A DNA stretch of 32,195 nucleotides from Bacteroides sp. (GCA_030152865.1 JASLIW010000153.1:1-32195), one strand, 5' to 3'; shown: positions 15,487-24,391, counted from the stretch's first letter. Notes: generated by a model from the sequence alone, not told the origin. Translations and numbers: made by a program.

Positions 15487-17975
15487 TTAAGAAGATTTTA
15501 CCAGATACACTAGCCGTTTTATTATTTGTAGCTATTGCTATGCTCTATTTCCTAATACCAACTTTAGAGGGCAGCATACTTATGGAGCACGATACCATAG
15601 CTGGCGTAGGAGCAGGACAAGAAGCTAAAGAATACTATGAAGAACATGGAGAGCGTACCCGCTGGACTAACGCACTTTTTGGAGGTATGCCAACTTACCA
15701 AATATCTCCCTCATACGATTCAACCGATACACTCAAAGGAGTAGAGAAAGTATATCGCCTCTTCTTACCCGAATATGTTTGGCATATTTTTATCATGATG
15801 CTTGGCTTTTACATACTTCTCAGAGCTTTTGCTGTACCACCTAGTATATCAGCTCTAGGTGGAGTTTTATGGGCTTTTTCCTCATATTTTTTCATTCTAA
15901 TAGCCGCAGGTCATCTGTGGAAATTCATAACCCTAGCCTACATACCACCAACTCTAGCTGGTATTGTCTTGGCCTATCGAAAGAAATACCTCTTAGGCGC
16001 AATAGTAGCAGCACTGTTTGCCTCTCTGCAAATAGTATCGAATCACATTCAGATGACCTACTACTTTCTCTTTGTCATCCTCTTTCTAGTTATTGCCTAC
16101 TTTATTCAATCCTATCAAAAGAATGAACTCAAACACTTCTTTAAAGCTACTGCTGTTTTAGTAGTAGCTGGCTTAGTAGCTGTTGCTATCAATAGCTCAA
16201 ACCTATATCATACCTATCAATATAGTAAAGAGTCTATAAGAGGAAAAAGTGAACTAAGCCTTACTCAAGCATCTACAGACCATAAGGGGATTGACAGAGA
16301 ATACATAACCCAGTGGAGTTATGGAAAATGGGAAACACTTACTTTACTCGTACCTAATTTTAAAGGGGGAGTATCCAAATCTTTGGTGGAGCAAAACCCT
16401 TTCATTCACAAAGCTGATCCAACCTACTATGAGGTATATGCCCAACTCACTCAATATTTTGGAAATCAACCCATGACAGCAGGCCCAGTCTATGTAGGAG
16501 CCTTTGTCATATTTCTATTTTTTGTAGGGTGCTTTGTAGTAAAAGGACCTATAAAATGGGCCTTAGTTACTGGAACGCTCTTTTCTATCCTACTTTCCTG
16601 GGGAAAGAACTTTCCTATGCTGACCAACTTTTTTATTGATTATATTCCACTATACAATAAGTTTAGAGCTGTTTCATCCATCTTAGTTATAGCTGAATTT
16701 ACTATACCACTCTTAGCAATACTAGGTTTAGTTGCTTTATTGCATAAAAAAGAAACAATTACCAACTACGCAAAACAACTAACAATAAGTTTAGGACTAA
16801 GTGCAGGCATAGCTTTACTGATCGCATTGTTTTGTTTCATAGCACCTTCGCTATACAATTCATTCCCTGAGTGGGTAGGACAAATATTTGTTTCCACCCG
16901 AGAGATCGATGCCTTTGCACAAGCAGATCAGAGTTTTCTTACACCTTTCATTTATAATTTGGTAGTAATACGAGCTCATATGGTACAGTCTGACGCCATA
17001 CGTAGCCTGCTCTTCATACTTGCTGGTTGTGGCGTACTTTATATTTATTTTAAAAATAAGCTTAACTATACATCTACTATTGTTATTCTACTGGCTATCT
17101 GTTTGCTAGATATGTGGGGAATCAACAAGCGTTACCTCAACGATGATTTGTTTGTTCCTAAATCTAACTTAAGCAGATCACTCAAACCAACAGAGGCTAA
17201 CACTTATATTCTTCAGGATAAGGATCCGAACTTTAGGGTGCTTAATTTTACGATGAGTCCTTTTAATGAGAATATGACCTCTTACTTTCACAAAAGTATA
17301 GGCGGCTATAATGCAGCAAAAATACGCAGATACCAAGAGCTCATAGAACACTGCATTTACCCTGAAATGAATAATTTAGTACAAACATTGAGTAAACAGG
17401 AAACCTATAAAGCTGAACAGACAGCTATACTAAATATGCTCAATACCAAATATTATATCTTAGGAACAAAAGCAAAGGATGTTTTAGAAAATCCTCATCG
17501 CTTAGGTAATGCTTGGTTTGTGTATGATATTACTTTAGTAGATACGGCAGATAAAGAACTATTTCAACTCAAAGTAAGTAATCCTAAAACTTCAGCAATC
17601 ATAAATAAAGAACAATTTGAAGGTAGCTTTGATATAGGAGCTGGTGAAATTAAACTGAAAACTTATCAACCCAACGAGCTAACTTATGAAGTTGAAGCAT
17701 CTAGGACAGGTCTTGCTCTTTTCTCCGAAGTCTACTACCCAGGTTGGAAAGCCTATATAATAACTGAGAATGAGAAAAAGGAGTTACCTATTATTCGTGC
17801 AAATTACATCTTACGAGCTATTGATTTACCAGCAGGTAAATACCAGCTTAAAATGGAGTTTAACCCCAGTAGCTTGAAGGTAACAGAGACCCTGGCATAT
17901 ACTGGTCTTGCTGTTCTATTATTAAGTATTATAGTATTTGGTATTTATAGATACAGGCAAACAAAACAAGCTTAA
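15483..17975 (+). CDS. YfhO-family multi-pass membrane protein
   Basis: An 830-residue membrane protein. The N-terminus has a transmembrane segment followed by a conserved outer loop (EHDTIAGVGAGQEAKEYYEE ... RTRWTNALFGGMPTYQ), characteristic of the Bacteroidota YfhO family. Many hydrophobic segments follow up to about residue 540. A soluble beta-rich C-terminal domain then contains SEVYYPGWKAYI, and a last membrane helix (TLAYTGLAVLLLSIIVFGIY) ends in a basic tail. YfhO proteins resemble GT-C-type lipid-linked sugar transferases; some Gram-positive members take part in glycosylation of cell-wall polymers. The substrate here is unknown. The start ATG at 15483 overlaps the stop of the AhcY-like gene as ATGA, so translation is probably coupled. 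Confidence 0.88.
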   Translation: MIKKILPDTLAVLLFVAIAMLYFLIPTLEGSILMEHDTIAGVGAGQEAKEYYEEHGERTRWTNALFGGMPTYQISPSYDSTDTLKGVEKVYRLFLPEYVWHIFIMMLGFYILLRAFAVPPSISALGGVLWAFSSYFFILIAAGHLWKFITLAYIPPTLAGIVLAYRKKYLLGAIVAALFASLQIVSNHIQMTYYFLFVILFLVIAYFIQSYQKNELKHFFKATAVLVVAGLVAVAINSSNLYHTYQYSKESIRGKSELSLTQASTDHKGIDREYITQWSYGKWETLTLLVPNFKGGVSKSLVEQNPFIHKADPTYYEVYAQLTQYFGNQPMTAGPVYVGAFVIFLFFVGCFVVKGPIKWALVTGTLFSILLSWGKNFPMLTNFFIDYIPLYNKFRAVSSILVIAEFTIPLLAILGLVALLHKKETITNYAKQLTISLGLSAGIALLIALFCFIAPSLYNSFPEWVGQIFVSTREIDAFAQADQSFLTPFIYNLVVIRAHMVQSDAIRSLLFILAGCGVLYIYFKNKLNYTSTIVILLAICLLDMWGINKRYLNDDLFVPKSNLSRSLKPTEANTYILQDKDPNFRVLNFTMSPFNENMTSYFHKSIGGYNAAKIRRYQELIEHCIYPEMNNLVQTLSKQETYKAEQTAILNMLNTKYYILGTKAKDVLENPHRLGNAWFVYDITLVDTADKELFQLKVSNPKTSAIINKEQFEGSFDIGAGEIKLKTYQPNELTYEVEASRTGLALFSEVYYPGWKAYIITENEKKELPIIRANYILRAIDLPAGKYQLKMEFNPSSLKVTETLAYTGLAVLLLSIIVFGIYRYRQTKQA

Positions 17976-18055
17976 AATAACGCAGGGTACAAATAATTTT
18001 AGTCAAGAACAAACTACAGTTGTATCCCTGACAGATGTATCTTCTATCAGGATAC

Positions 18056-18087
18056 AAAAAATGCGAGTAATATACTCGCATTTTTTT
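18056..18087. terminator. Bidirectional terminator between the yfhO-like gene and nadA
   Basis: Stem TGCGAGTA (18062-18069), loop ATA, TACTCGCA (18073-18080), flanked by A6 and T7. It lies between convergent genes. A second imperfect hairpin (18020-18031 with 18047-18057, one bulged C) sits directly upstream. Confidence 0.92.
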
Positions 18088-18104
18088 GTAGAACCACCTT
18101 TATA

Positions 18105-19043
18105 TTATAAACCTAAATCTTCTGATATTTGAAGCATTTTTTGAATAGGCTTAGCTGCTAGGGCTGCAGTTTCTGGATCCACTGTCACTTCTGGATATTC
18201 ATTTTTCAAACAAGCATAGAGTTTTTCCAGTGTGTTTAAGCGCATATAACTACACTCATTACAGGCACAAGTACTATCACTTGGAGGTGCTGGAATGAAA
18301 GTTTTATGAGGACAAGCCTTTTGCATTTGGTGGATAATACCAGATTCTGTAGCTACAATAAATTTATTCTTATTAGTATCTATAGCATACTTTAAAAGTG
18401 CAGAAGTAGAGCCTATATAGTCAGCTAATTTTAGTAAAGTACTTTTACATTCAGGATGTGCTAAGAGAACAGCTTCAGGGTGATTTTTTTTCAACTCCAC
18501 AATCTTTTCTACAGAAAACTCCTCATGTACATGACAAGCTCCATCCCAAAGAAGCATATTTCTGCCAGTTATAGAGTTGATGTAGTTACCTAAATTTTTA
18601 TCAGGTCCGAAGATAATTTTTTCATCTGGAGCTAAACTATCAACAATCTGTTTAGCATTCGTAGATGTTACAACTAAATCTGTAACGGCCTTGACGCCAG
18701 CAGAAGTGTTTACGTAAGAGATAACGGTATGCTCTGGGTGTTCACTCACAAACTTAGCAAAAGCATCAGCAGGGCAGCTATCTGCCAGAGAACAGCCTGC
18801 TTCTGCATCGGGTATCAATACTTTCTTATTCGGACTCAGTATTTTAGCTGTTTCCGCCATAAAATGTACCCCACACATCACAATAATATCCGCATCTGTT
18901 TTTGATGCCCATTGAGCTAAAGCCAAACTGTCACCTACAAAATCTGCGATATCTTGAATTTCTGCTCTCTGATAAAAGTGAGCTAAGATCACCGCATTCT
19001 TCTGTCTTTTTAATTCCTCTATAGAACTTATCAGCTTATTCAT
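18105..19043 (-). CDS. nadA: Quinolinate synthase
   Basis: 4Fe-4S enzyme that condenses iminoaspartate with dihydroxyacetone phosphate to quinolinate for de novo NAD synthesis. At 312 residues it has normal length. The three cluster-ligand cysteine regions are Cys84 (DAEAGCSLADSC), Cys170 (GACHVHEEF) and the C-terminal CACNEC (259-264). The last has a CxCxxC form, so only one of these is the true third ligand. The start AVILAHFYQ with DIADFVGDSL and the segments GPDKNLGNYI and AHPECK are typical. Its partner gene nadB is in the same window but 11 kb away. It is divergent from the TrmH-like gene across the 471-nt AT-rich gap. No TAnnTTTG promoter was found on its side. Confidence 0.97.
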   Translation of the reverse strand: MNKLISSIEELKRQKNAVILAHFYQRAEIQDIADFVGDSLALAQWASKTDADIIVMCGVHFMAETAKILSPNKKVLIPDAEAGCSLADSCPADAFAKFVSEHPEHTVISYVNTSAGVKAVTDLVVTSTNAKQIVDSLAPDEKIIFGPDKNLGNYINSITGRNMLLWDGACHVHEEFSVEKIVELKKNHPEAVLLAHPECKSTLLKLADYIGSTSALLKYAIDTNKNKFIVATESGIIHQMQKACPHKTFIPAPPSDSTCACNECSYMRLNTLEKLYACLKNEYPEVTVDPETAALAAKPIQKMLQISEDLGL

Positions 19044-19514
19044 AATATTAATTTTCTTTTTCCTCTCTATTTAATAAAATATATAATGCTTATAATGGCC
19101 TGTTGATAGTGTTCGTAAAAATATAATGAAAATCTTGTATATTAAGTTATAAACCTCAAATAAGAACTTATCTTCAGCTTATTAACGCTTATAAACGTAG
19201 CTAATACTATTGATTTATACCTATTTAGTAGTAGAACTGAACAGTCTGTTGATAAAAATCAAAGTTATAAACTTTTCTTATAATGTATATCAATAATAGA
19301 TTAAAACCCTGTTTATTCCTAGTTACTAAGAAAACAATAACTTTTTTGCTTATCTCTATTATCTGTATAGGTAATAGAAACTTTTAAATACCAAAGCATA
19401 GTTATTGATTTATATAATCAAAATATCATCAAGCTATGAACGGGTTTTATACACTAATCAACAAGGATGTTAACTGATTAGTTTATCTTTGTTGTCTATA
19501 ATATGAATGACTAG
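19044..19514. other. AT-rich gene-free gap, candidate replication origin
   Basis: This 471-nt gap lies between divergent nadA and the TrmH-like gene, with no credible ORF or RNA gene. It holds three direct copies of TTATAAAC (19147, 19189, 19265), two of them inside the 10-mer AGTTATAAAC. It also holds degenerate DnaA-box-like nonamers: TGTTGATAA (19247-19255, 8 of 9 to TGTGGATAA), TGTTGATAG (19101), TTATCTTCA (19168) and TTATACACT (19447). The plus-strand G/C bias appears to change sign around here. No perfect TTATCCACA is present, so origin status is inferred. The right end carries the promoter of the TrmH-like gene. Confidence 0.4.
19484..19491 (+). promoter_or_regulatory. -7 element for the TrmH-like gene
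   Basis: TATCTTTG, an exact TAnnTTTG match 23 nt upstream of the ATG at 19515. No good -33 element was found. Confidence 0.5.
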
Positions 19515-20048
19515 ATGAGTATGCGAAAATTAAATATTTTAGAACTTAATAGATTGAGTACTAGTGAGTTTAAGGAAGCGCCTAAAATTCCCTTAGTAAT
19601 TGTATTAGATAATATTCGAAGTATGCATAATGTGGGATCAGTCTTTAGAACTGCAGATGCTTTTCGTATTGAGAAAATTTATCTATGTGGAATAACCTCA
19701 ACTCCTCCACATGCTGAAATACATAAAACGGCTCTTGGAGCCGAAGAATCAGTAGATTGGCATTATGTTGAAGATACTGTAGAACTTGTTGATAAGTTAA
19801 GAGAAGAGGGGTATGTGGTTTATGCTATTGAACAAGTAGAGGGTAGCACACTATTAAATGAATTGGAATTGGCTTCTGATGTAAAGGTCGCTATAGTAAT
19901 GGGTAATGAAGTAAAAGGTGTGCAACAAAAAGTTATAGATCATGCGGACGGCTGTATAGAGATACCTCAATATGGGACTAAGCATTCCTTAAATGTATCT
20001 GTTACGACAGGTATTGTTATTTGGGATCTTTTTAATAAGCTTAATTAG
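19515..20048 (+). CDS. SpoU/TrmH-family RNA 2'-O-methyltransferase
   Basis: A 177-residue SPOUT methyltransferase that uses SAM to methylate a ribose in tRNA or rRNA. All three SpoU motifs are visible: NVGSVFRTADAF (motif 1), IVMGNEVKGV (motif 2) and IPQYGTKHSLNVSVTTGI (motif 3), which form the knotted SAM site. There is no extra N-terminal RNA-binding domain, so it resembles small TrmH- or TrmL-type enzymes; the target nucleotide cannot be told. The start could be 19515 (MSMRKLN) or 19521 (MRKLN). The second fits family N-termini as I recall them, but both are compatible with the promoter. Confidence 0.9.
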   Translation: MSMRKLNILELNRLSTSEFKEAPKIPLVIVLDNIRSMHNVGSVFRTADAFRIEKIYLCGITSTPPHAEIHKTALGAEESVDWHYVEDTVELVDKLREEGYVVYAIEQVEGSTLLNELELASDVKVAIVMGNEVKGVQQKVIDHADGCIEIPQYGTKHSLNVSVTTGIVIWDLFNKLN

Positions 20049-20098
20049 GTTATTACTTAGTTATAGACATACAAATATCTCTTTGTTTAATGCTGTGT

Positions 20099-20130
20099 AT
20101 AAGGCTATCAATAGTTGTTGATAGCCTTAT
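20099..20130 (+). terminator. Probable terminator after the TrmH-like gene
   Basis: The 13-bp perfect stem ATAAGGCTATCAA (20099-20111) / TTGATAGCCTTAT (20118-20130) has a 6-nt loop, followed by a T-rich but broken tract. It contains TGTGTATAA (20094-20102), an 8-of-9 DnaA-box-like word, at its left edge. Confidence 0.65.
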
Positions 20131-20195
20131 CTATTTATTATTAGTTTTTACTTGAAAAAAACACAAGTTTTAAAAGTGTTTATAAGAAAATAAAC

Positions 20196-20203
20196 TACAT
20201 TTG
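20196..20203 (+). promoter_or_regulatory. -7 element for the HhH protein gene
   Basis: TACATTTG, an exact TAnnTTTG match 50 nt upstream of the GTG start at 20254, within a 205-nt AT-rich gap. Confidence 0.4.
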
Positions 20204-20253
20204 CTGCTTGTTAATAACTCTTATGATAACCTTAACTATTAATACTAAACTAC

Positions 20254-22248
20254 GTGAATTTAAAGAGTTACAAGTTATGCACACTTGTTGTTAGTCTGTT
20301 TATAAGTACTTTAAGTAAGGCGCAAATCAATCCGCAAAAGGATAGCAAAACAAATCAGCTTGAACGTATAATTTCAACTGATGATTTAGATTATAAATCT
20401 GTTGATGATCTTGTTGATAAGCTAAATAATAAAATAGATTTAAATCATACTAATCAAGAAGAATTAACAAGCTTGTTAATTCTATCTCCTAGTCAAATAG
20501 AAGGCATTCTTAATTATGTTCGTAAGGTAGGAAAGCTAGAGACAATATATGAATTGCAATTAATAAAGGAGTTAGATTATACTACTGTTCAAAATCTGAT
20601 TCCTTTCGTATATGTCGACTTGGATTATAATATAAGTCAACTCCCATATGCATCCAGAACAACTCAGAAACTTTCGCTTCGTTTTGATCAACCCTTGTAT
20701 CATAAGAAAGGAGATTTAAATTCTTTTGTCGGCAACCCCTTCTATACTGCCTTTCGTTATCACTGCACTTTTAATAAACATATAGAGTTTGGCTTAGTAG
20801 GAGAGAAAGATGGAGGGGAAACTTTTTTTACTTTTAAAAATGATAGAGGCTTTGATTTTTATTCCTATTATCTATTGATAAAAAATATATACAAAATTAA
20901 TCAATTAGTTGTAGGTAAGTATAAACTAAACTTCGGCAATGGATTAGTAATGGGTGCTTCTCAATATGGAGGAAAGTGGTATGCTATACCTTCTTTTTTC
21001 AATCTAGGCCAAGCTATACGTAAACATGCCTCTGTTGATGAGTACAACTTTCTACAAGGTATTGCTTTTAATTATGGCTATAGAAATATTGAACTTCTAC
21101 CTTTTATATCCTTTCGCCATAAAGATGGAACTCTGAAAGAAGATAAAATAACATCCATTAGCAAGACAGGATTACACCGTACTACTAAAGAATTAGAGAA
21201 AAGGAATAAGATCAAAGAGTGGTGTTATGGCATCAGGTTAAGCTATAAAAATCCCTATTTTCAACTGGGTTTAAACTCCCTTATTTATCACTTTAATTAT
21301 CCTATGCAGCGAGGGGCCCAAAAGTATATGAAGTATGATTTAGAAGGGAGTAAGTTTTATAATGTAAGTATGGACTATCTGTTCTATTTTTCAAAATTCA
21401 TCTTACGTGGAGAATATGCTTTAGGCAAGAAAGGACAAGCATCTATTCATAAGTTATACTATGCCCCTACTACAGATTGGGATTTACTTTTGATACATCG
21501 ATTTTATACTGTTGACTATTGGAATATGTATGGAAATTCTTTTGCTAATTCCTCTAAACTTACTAATGAAAATGGCTGGTTTCTCTCTTTTCAAACGAGG
21601 TTCTTCAACCCTTTACAATTGACATTTTATACTGATTTTACCTCACACCCTTGGTGGAAATATAGAGTAAGTAAACCCTCGCAAACTACTGAGCTAGGAT
21701 TAAAAATAGACTACTTTGTTAACACCAGGCAAAATCTACTGGTTCAGTTTAATAGTCAATTTAGAGAGCGGGATCGATCAGGTACTAAAGGAAAAGTTAT
21801 TGATCCCATACAGATTCATAAGGTGAAAATTCAATACGATTATTTACCTTTTGCTTGGTTGGCATTGAAATTAAGTTCAGCAGTCCATCTCTTTAAGGGA
21901 GAAGCTAAGAGTAATGGATATCATCTGAGTTCAAGACTCTCTCTCTTGAATAGTATTTCACCATTTAAGTGTGATTTACAATACTCTTTCTTTCATACTT
22001 ATGACTTTGATTCTAGGGTTTACATCTACGAAAAAGGAGTCTTATACGGAATGTATTCACCATCATTTTATGGTAAAGGATATCGCTGTAGTATAAATTT
22101 AAACTATAAGCTTAAAAAGAGCTTAACTCTTATGGCTAAATATGGTTTAACCTACTATTTAGATAGAGATAGAATAGGGAGTGGCTTGGATGAGATTGTA
22201 GGGAATTCCAAATCTGACTTACAACTTATGTGTGTTGTCAATTTTTAA
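20254..22248 (+). CDS. Exported helix-hairpin-helix protein with a barrel-like body
   Basis: A 664-residue protein. The start is GTG at 20254: an in-frame TAA lies at 20233-20235 and no ATG falls between. The N-terminus is signal-peptide-like (KLCTLVVSLFISTLSKAQ). Residues about 55-120 form a ComEA-like helix-hairpin-helix region (IDLNHTNQEELTSLLILSPS, then KVGKLETIYELQLIKEL). The remaining about 530 residues have alternating aromatic and polar stretches, as in outer-membrane beta-barrels (GLVMGASQYGGKWYAIPSFF; the C-terminus LQLMCVVNF ends in aromatic Phe). I recognise the architecture as recurrent in Bacteroidota but know no function. HhH domains usually bind DNA without sequence specificity, so a DNA- or nuclease-related envelope role is only a guess. 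Confidence 0.75.
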   Translation: MNLKSYKLCTLVVSLFISTLSKAQINPQKDSKTNQLERIISTDDLDYKSVDDLVDKLNNKIDLNHTNQEELTSLLILSPSQIEGILNYVRKVGKLETIYELQLIKELDYTTVQNLIPFVYVDLDYNISQLPYASRTTQKLSLRFDQPLYHKKGDLNSFVGNPFYTAFRYHCTFNKHIEFGLVGEKDGGETFFTFKNDRGFDFYSYYLLIKNIYKINQLVVGKYKLNFGNGLVMGASQYGGKWYAIPSFFNLGQAIRKHASVDEYNFLQGIAFNYGYRNIELLPFISFRHKDGTLKEDKITSISKTGLHRTTKELEKRNKIKEWCYGIRLSYKNPYFQLGLNSLIYHFNYPMQRGAQKYMKYDLEGSKFYNVSMDYLFYFSKFILRGEYALGKKGQASIHKLYYAPTTDWDLLLIHRFYTVDYWNMYGNSFANSSKLTNENGWFLSFQTRFFNPLQLTFYTDFTSHPWWKYRVSKPSQTTELGLKIDYFVNTRQNLLVQFNSQFRERDRSGTKGKVIDPIQIHKVKIQYDYLPFAWLALKLSSAVHLFKGEAKSNGYHLSSRLSLLNSISPFKCDLQYSFFHTYDFDSRVYIYEKGVLYGMYSPSFYGKGYRCSINLNYKLKKSLTLMAKYGLTYYLDRDRIGSGLDEIVGNSKSDLQLMCVVNF

Positions 22249-22286
22249 TTTTATTCTAGTTCAGGGTCTAAGCTTCTCTTTTTCTT

Positions 22287-22294
22287 TATCTTTG
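22287..22294 (+). promoter_or_regulatory. -7 element for the radical SAM gene
   Basis: TATCTTTG, an exact TAnnTTTG match 30 nt upstream of the ATG at 22325. Confidence 0.5.
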
Positions 22295-22324
22295 TAATGA
22301 GAGTCTGATTAAAAAATAAGAAGT

Positions 22325-23098
22325 ATGACCATAATTTTTCCTTCACCTATTTTTGGCCCTGTCCAATCTAGAAGACTTGGTGTCTCTTTAGGAGTTAATT
22401 TGCTACCTGCTACGGGCAAGGTGTGTTCATTTGATTGTATTTACTGTGAGTGTGGTTTAAATGAGACGAATAGGCCTAGCACGCCATTGCCTACACAAAA
22501 AGAGGTAAGAGAGGCGTTAGAAGAGCAGTTAATCCAGATGAGAGCAGCTCATAACTTACCCGATGTGATTACATTTGCAGGTAATGGTGAGCCTACTATT
22601 CATCCTGATTTTGCTCAAATTATTGATGACACCTTGGCACTTAGAACTAAATATGCGCCCAAAGCAAAGGTCAGTGTATTGAGCAATGCAACCTTTTTAC
22701 ATCGAGCCTCTACTGTGGCGGCCTTAAAAAAAATAGATAATAATATCCTAAAGTTAGATACGGTCGATATGCCCTTTATTCATTTGGTAAATCAGCCCAA
22801 CTGCTCATACGATGTGGCAAAAGTTGTGGAGCAAATGAAGATGTTTGAAGGGGAAATAATAATACAAACTATGTTTTTGAAGGGAGAATATCAAGGCAAA
22901 AAAATAGATAATACACAAAGTGAATTTGTAGATCCTTGGATTGCTCAGCTTAAAGAGATAAACCCAAAGCAAGTTATGATTTATACTTTGGATAGAGAGA
23001 CACCGATTAAAGGCTTATTGAAAGCTACTCCTCAAGAGCTAGATCATATTGCTGAACAATTAAGAGAAGAAGGTTTCAGTGTATCTGTAGCTTATTAA
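22325..23098 (+). CDS. Radical SAM protein
   Basis: A 257-residue radical SAM enzyme. The cluster motif CSFDCIYCEC (from about residue 34) has the CxxxCxxC spacing plus an extra Cys. ITFAGNGEPTIHPDF is the typical glycine-rich SAM-binding and GGEP-like segment, and VSVLSNATFL and LKLDTVD follow the usual strand pattern of COG0731-type Fe-S oxidoreductases. There is no added C-terminal cluster domain. The reaction and substrate are not recognised. It has its own promoter and a strong terminator, so it is probably monocistronic. It is convergent with the guanylyltransferase gene. Confidence 0.85.
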   Translation: MTIIFPSPIFGPVQSRRLGVSLGVNLLPATGKVCSFDCIYCECGLNETNRPSTPLPTQKEVREALEEQLIQMRAAHNLPDVITFAGNGEPTIHPDFAQIIDDTLALRTKYAPKAKVSVLSNATFLHRASTVAALKKIDNNILKLDTVDMPFIHLVNQPNCSYDVAKVVEQMKMFEGEIIIQTMFLKGEYQGKKIDNTQSEFVDPWIAQLKEINPKQVMIYTLDRETPIKGLLKATPQELDHIAEQLREEGFSVSVAY

Positions 23099-23104
23099 AG
23101 CATA

Positions 23105-23138
23105 AAATAAGAGCTTACGAATTCGTAAGCTCTTATTT
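23105..23138. terminator. Bidirectional terminator, 34-nt perfect palindrome
   Basis: A perfect palindrome centred on GAATTC (23119-23124), with arms of 17 nt, A-rich on the left and T-rich on the right. It sits between convergent genes ending at 23098 and 23169. Allowing for an AATT loop, the stem is 15 bp. Confidence 0.88.
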
Positions 23139-23168
23139 ATTTGTTTAGAAAAAAGAGTGCTCTTTTAT

Positions 23169-24251
23169 TTAAATAAAATCTTCTCCAAATTTTTCTTCTA
23201 CGTCTTTTACATATTGTCTGATTGCCTTCTCATCATCTTTCTTGCAGATTAATAGTACATTATCAGACTCTGTAATTAAATAGTCGCTAAGCCCATCTAC
23301 AACTAATAGTTTGTTTGGAGGGAGTATAGCTATATTAGATTGTCCATTGTAAAATAGTGATTTACCTCCTAAACTCATGTTCTCATTTTTGTCTTGTGTA
23401 GATATATCGTAGAGCGAACTCCAGGTACCCAAATCTGACCAGCCAAAATCACCGAGTGCTACAAAGACATTTTCGGCTTTCTCCATAATGCCATAATCAA
23501 TGGATACATTGGGGCAGGTAGGAAAAGCTTCTTGTATAAACTCATATTCCTTGTCTGTATTATAGTAGGTTTTACCTTGAGAAAGCTTAGTAGCTATATC
23601 AGGTAAAAATTCTTCTAGTGCTGCTATAATTGAATTTACATTCCATAAAAACAATCCTGAGTTCCAGTAAAACTCTCCACTCTCCACAAAAACTTTAGCA
23701 AGATCAAGTTGTGGTTTTTCCGTAAAGGTTTTTACTTTATATAGGTTGTCTTCGATTTGGTTGGCTACTTGTATGTAACCATAACCTGTTTCAGGTCTGT
23801 TGGGAGTAATACCTAAGGTAAGTAAGTGAGCTTGTTGGCTTACGTAACTTAAGCCTTTTTCGACAGCTTCAAGAAACTCCTGCTCTTTAAGAATTAAATG
23901 ATCAGAGGGAGCTACAACAATGTTTGCATTGGGATTAATAGCCTGAATATGATAAGAGGCCCATGCAATACAGGGAGCGGTATTGCGACGGGTAGGCTCT
24001 AATAAAATCTGTTTTTTGTCAATTTGTGGTATTTGCTCCTGAACCAAACCCAAATAAGCTTCATTGGTAACAATGAAAATATTCTCAGCTGGGATAATCT
24101 TATTGAAACGATCAAAAGTTTGTTGTAAGAGAGATTTACCTGTGCCAAAGAAATCTAAAAATTGCTTAGGTTTATTCTTACGGCTAAAAGGCCAAAATCT
24201 ACTTCCAACACCGCCACTCATAATGACGCAGTAGCTGTTTTTATTTGTCAT
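23169..24251 (-). CDS. manC: Mannose-1-phosphate guanylyltransferase
   Basis: Makes GDP-mannose from mannose-1-phosphate and GTP, feeding polysaccharide and glycan synthesis in the cytoplasm. The 360-residue protein has the nucleotidyltransferase signature SGGVGSRFWPFSRKNKPKQF (12-31), VAPSDHLI with the metal-binding Asp, GYGYIQ and FTEKP with the sugar-phosphate-binding residues, and SIDYGIMEKA. The C-terminus ends near YVKDVEEKFGED, without the added isomerase domain of bifunctional enzymes. It appears monocistronic. No exact TAnnTTTG promoter was found upstream; a one-mismatch TATCTTTA occurs on the minus strand at 24290-24297. Confidence 0.92.
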   Translation of the reverse strand: MTNKNSYCVIMSGGVGSRFWPFSRKNKPKQFLDFFGTGKSLLQQTFDRFNKIIPAENIFIVTNEAYLGLVQEQIPQIDKKQILLEPTRRNTAPCIAWASYHIQAINPNANIVVAPSDHLILKEQEFLEAVEKGLSYVSQQAHLLTLGITPNRPETGYGYIQVANQIEDNLYKVKTFTEKPQLDLAKVFVESGEFYWNSGLFLWNVNSIIAALEEFLPDIATKLSQGKTYYNTDKEYEFIQEAFPTCPNVSIDYGIMEKAENVFVALGDFGWSDLGTWSSLYDISTQDKNENMSLGGKSLFYNGQSNIAILPPNKLLVVDGLSDYLITESDNVLLICKKDDEKAIRQYVKDVEEKFGEDFI

Positions 24252-24349
24252 AACGTATATTTGATTGAATAGAGATGTATTCTTTTTTATAAAGATAGAG
24301 CTTATCCACTAATATATTTAAATATTTAGTATTCTTTTTTGCCTGAGCT

Positions 24350-24380
24350 ATTGCGCAAATAAAAAAAAGCGGTATATTTG
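24350..24380 (+). promoter_or_regulatory. tRNA-Leu promoter
   Basis: TATATTTG (24373-24380) is an exact -7 element, with TTG (24351-24353) 19 nt upstream as -33. It ends 11 nt before the tRNA. Confidence 0.6.
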
Positions 24381-24391
24381 CACACACCATC

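Noticed and set aside
15869..16126. 85-codon ORF within the yfhO-like gene
   Set aside because: It is in another frame of a long, well-supported membrane protein and lacks any recognisable domain.
17938..18132. 64-codon plus-strand ORF after the yfhO-like gene
   Set aside because: It crosses the strong terminator at 18056-18087 and overlaps two real genes' ends.
19147..19272. TTATAAAC copies read as a CRISPR or iteron array
   Set aside because: Spacing is irregular (42 and 76 nt), the repeat is only 8-10 nt, and there are no cas or rep genes nearby.
24302..24310. TTATCCACT, an 8-of-9 match to the DnaA box
   Set aside because: A single isolated match upstream of manC with no clustering; expected by chance in AT-rich DNA.
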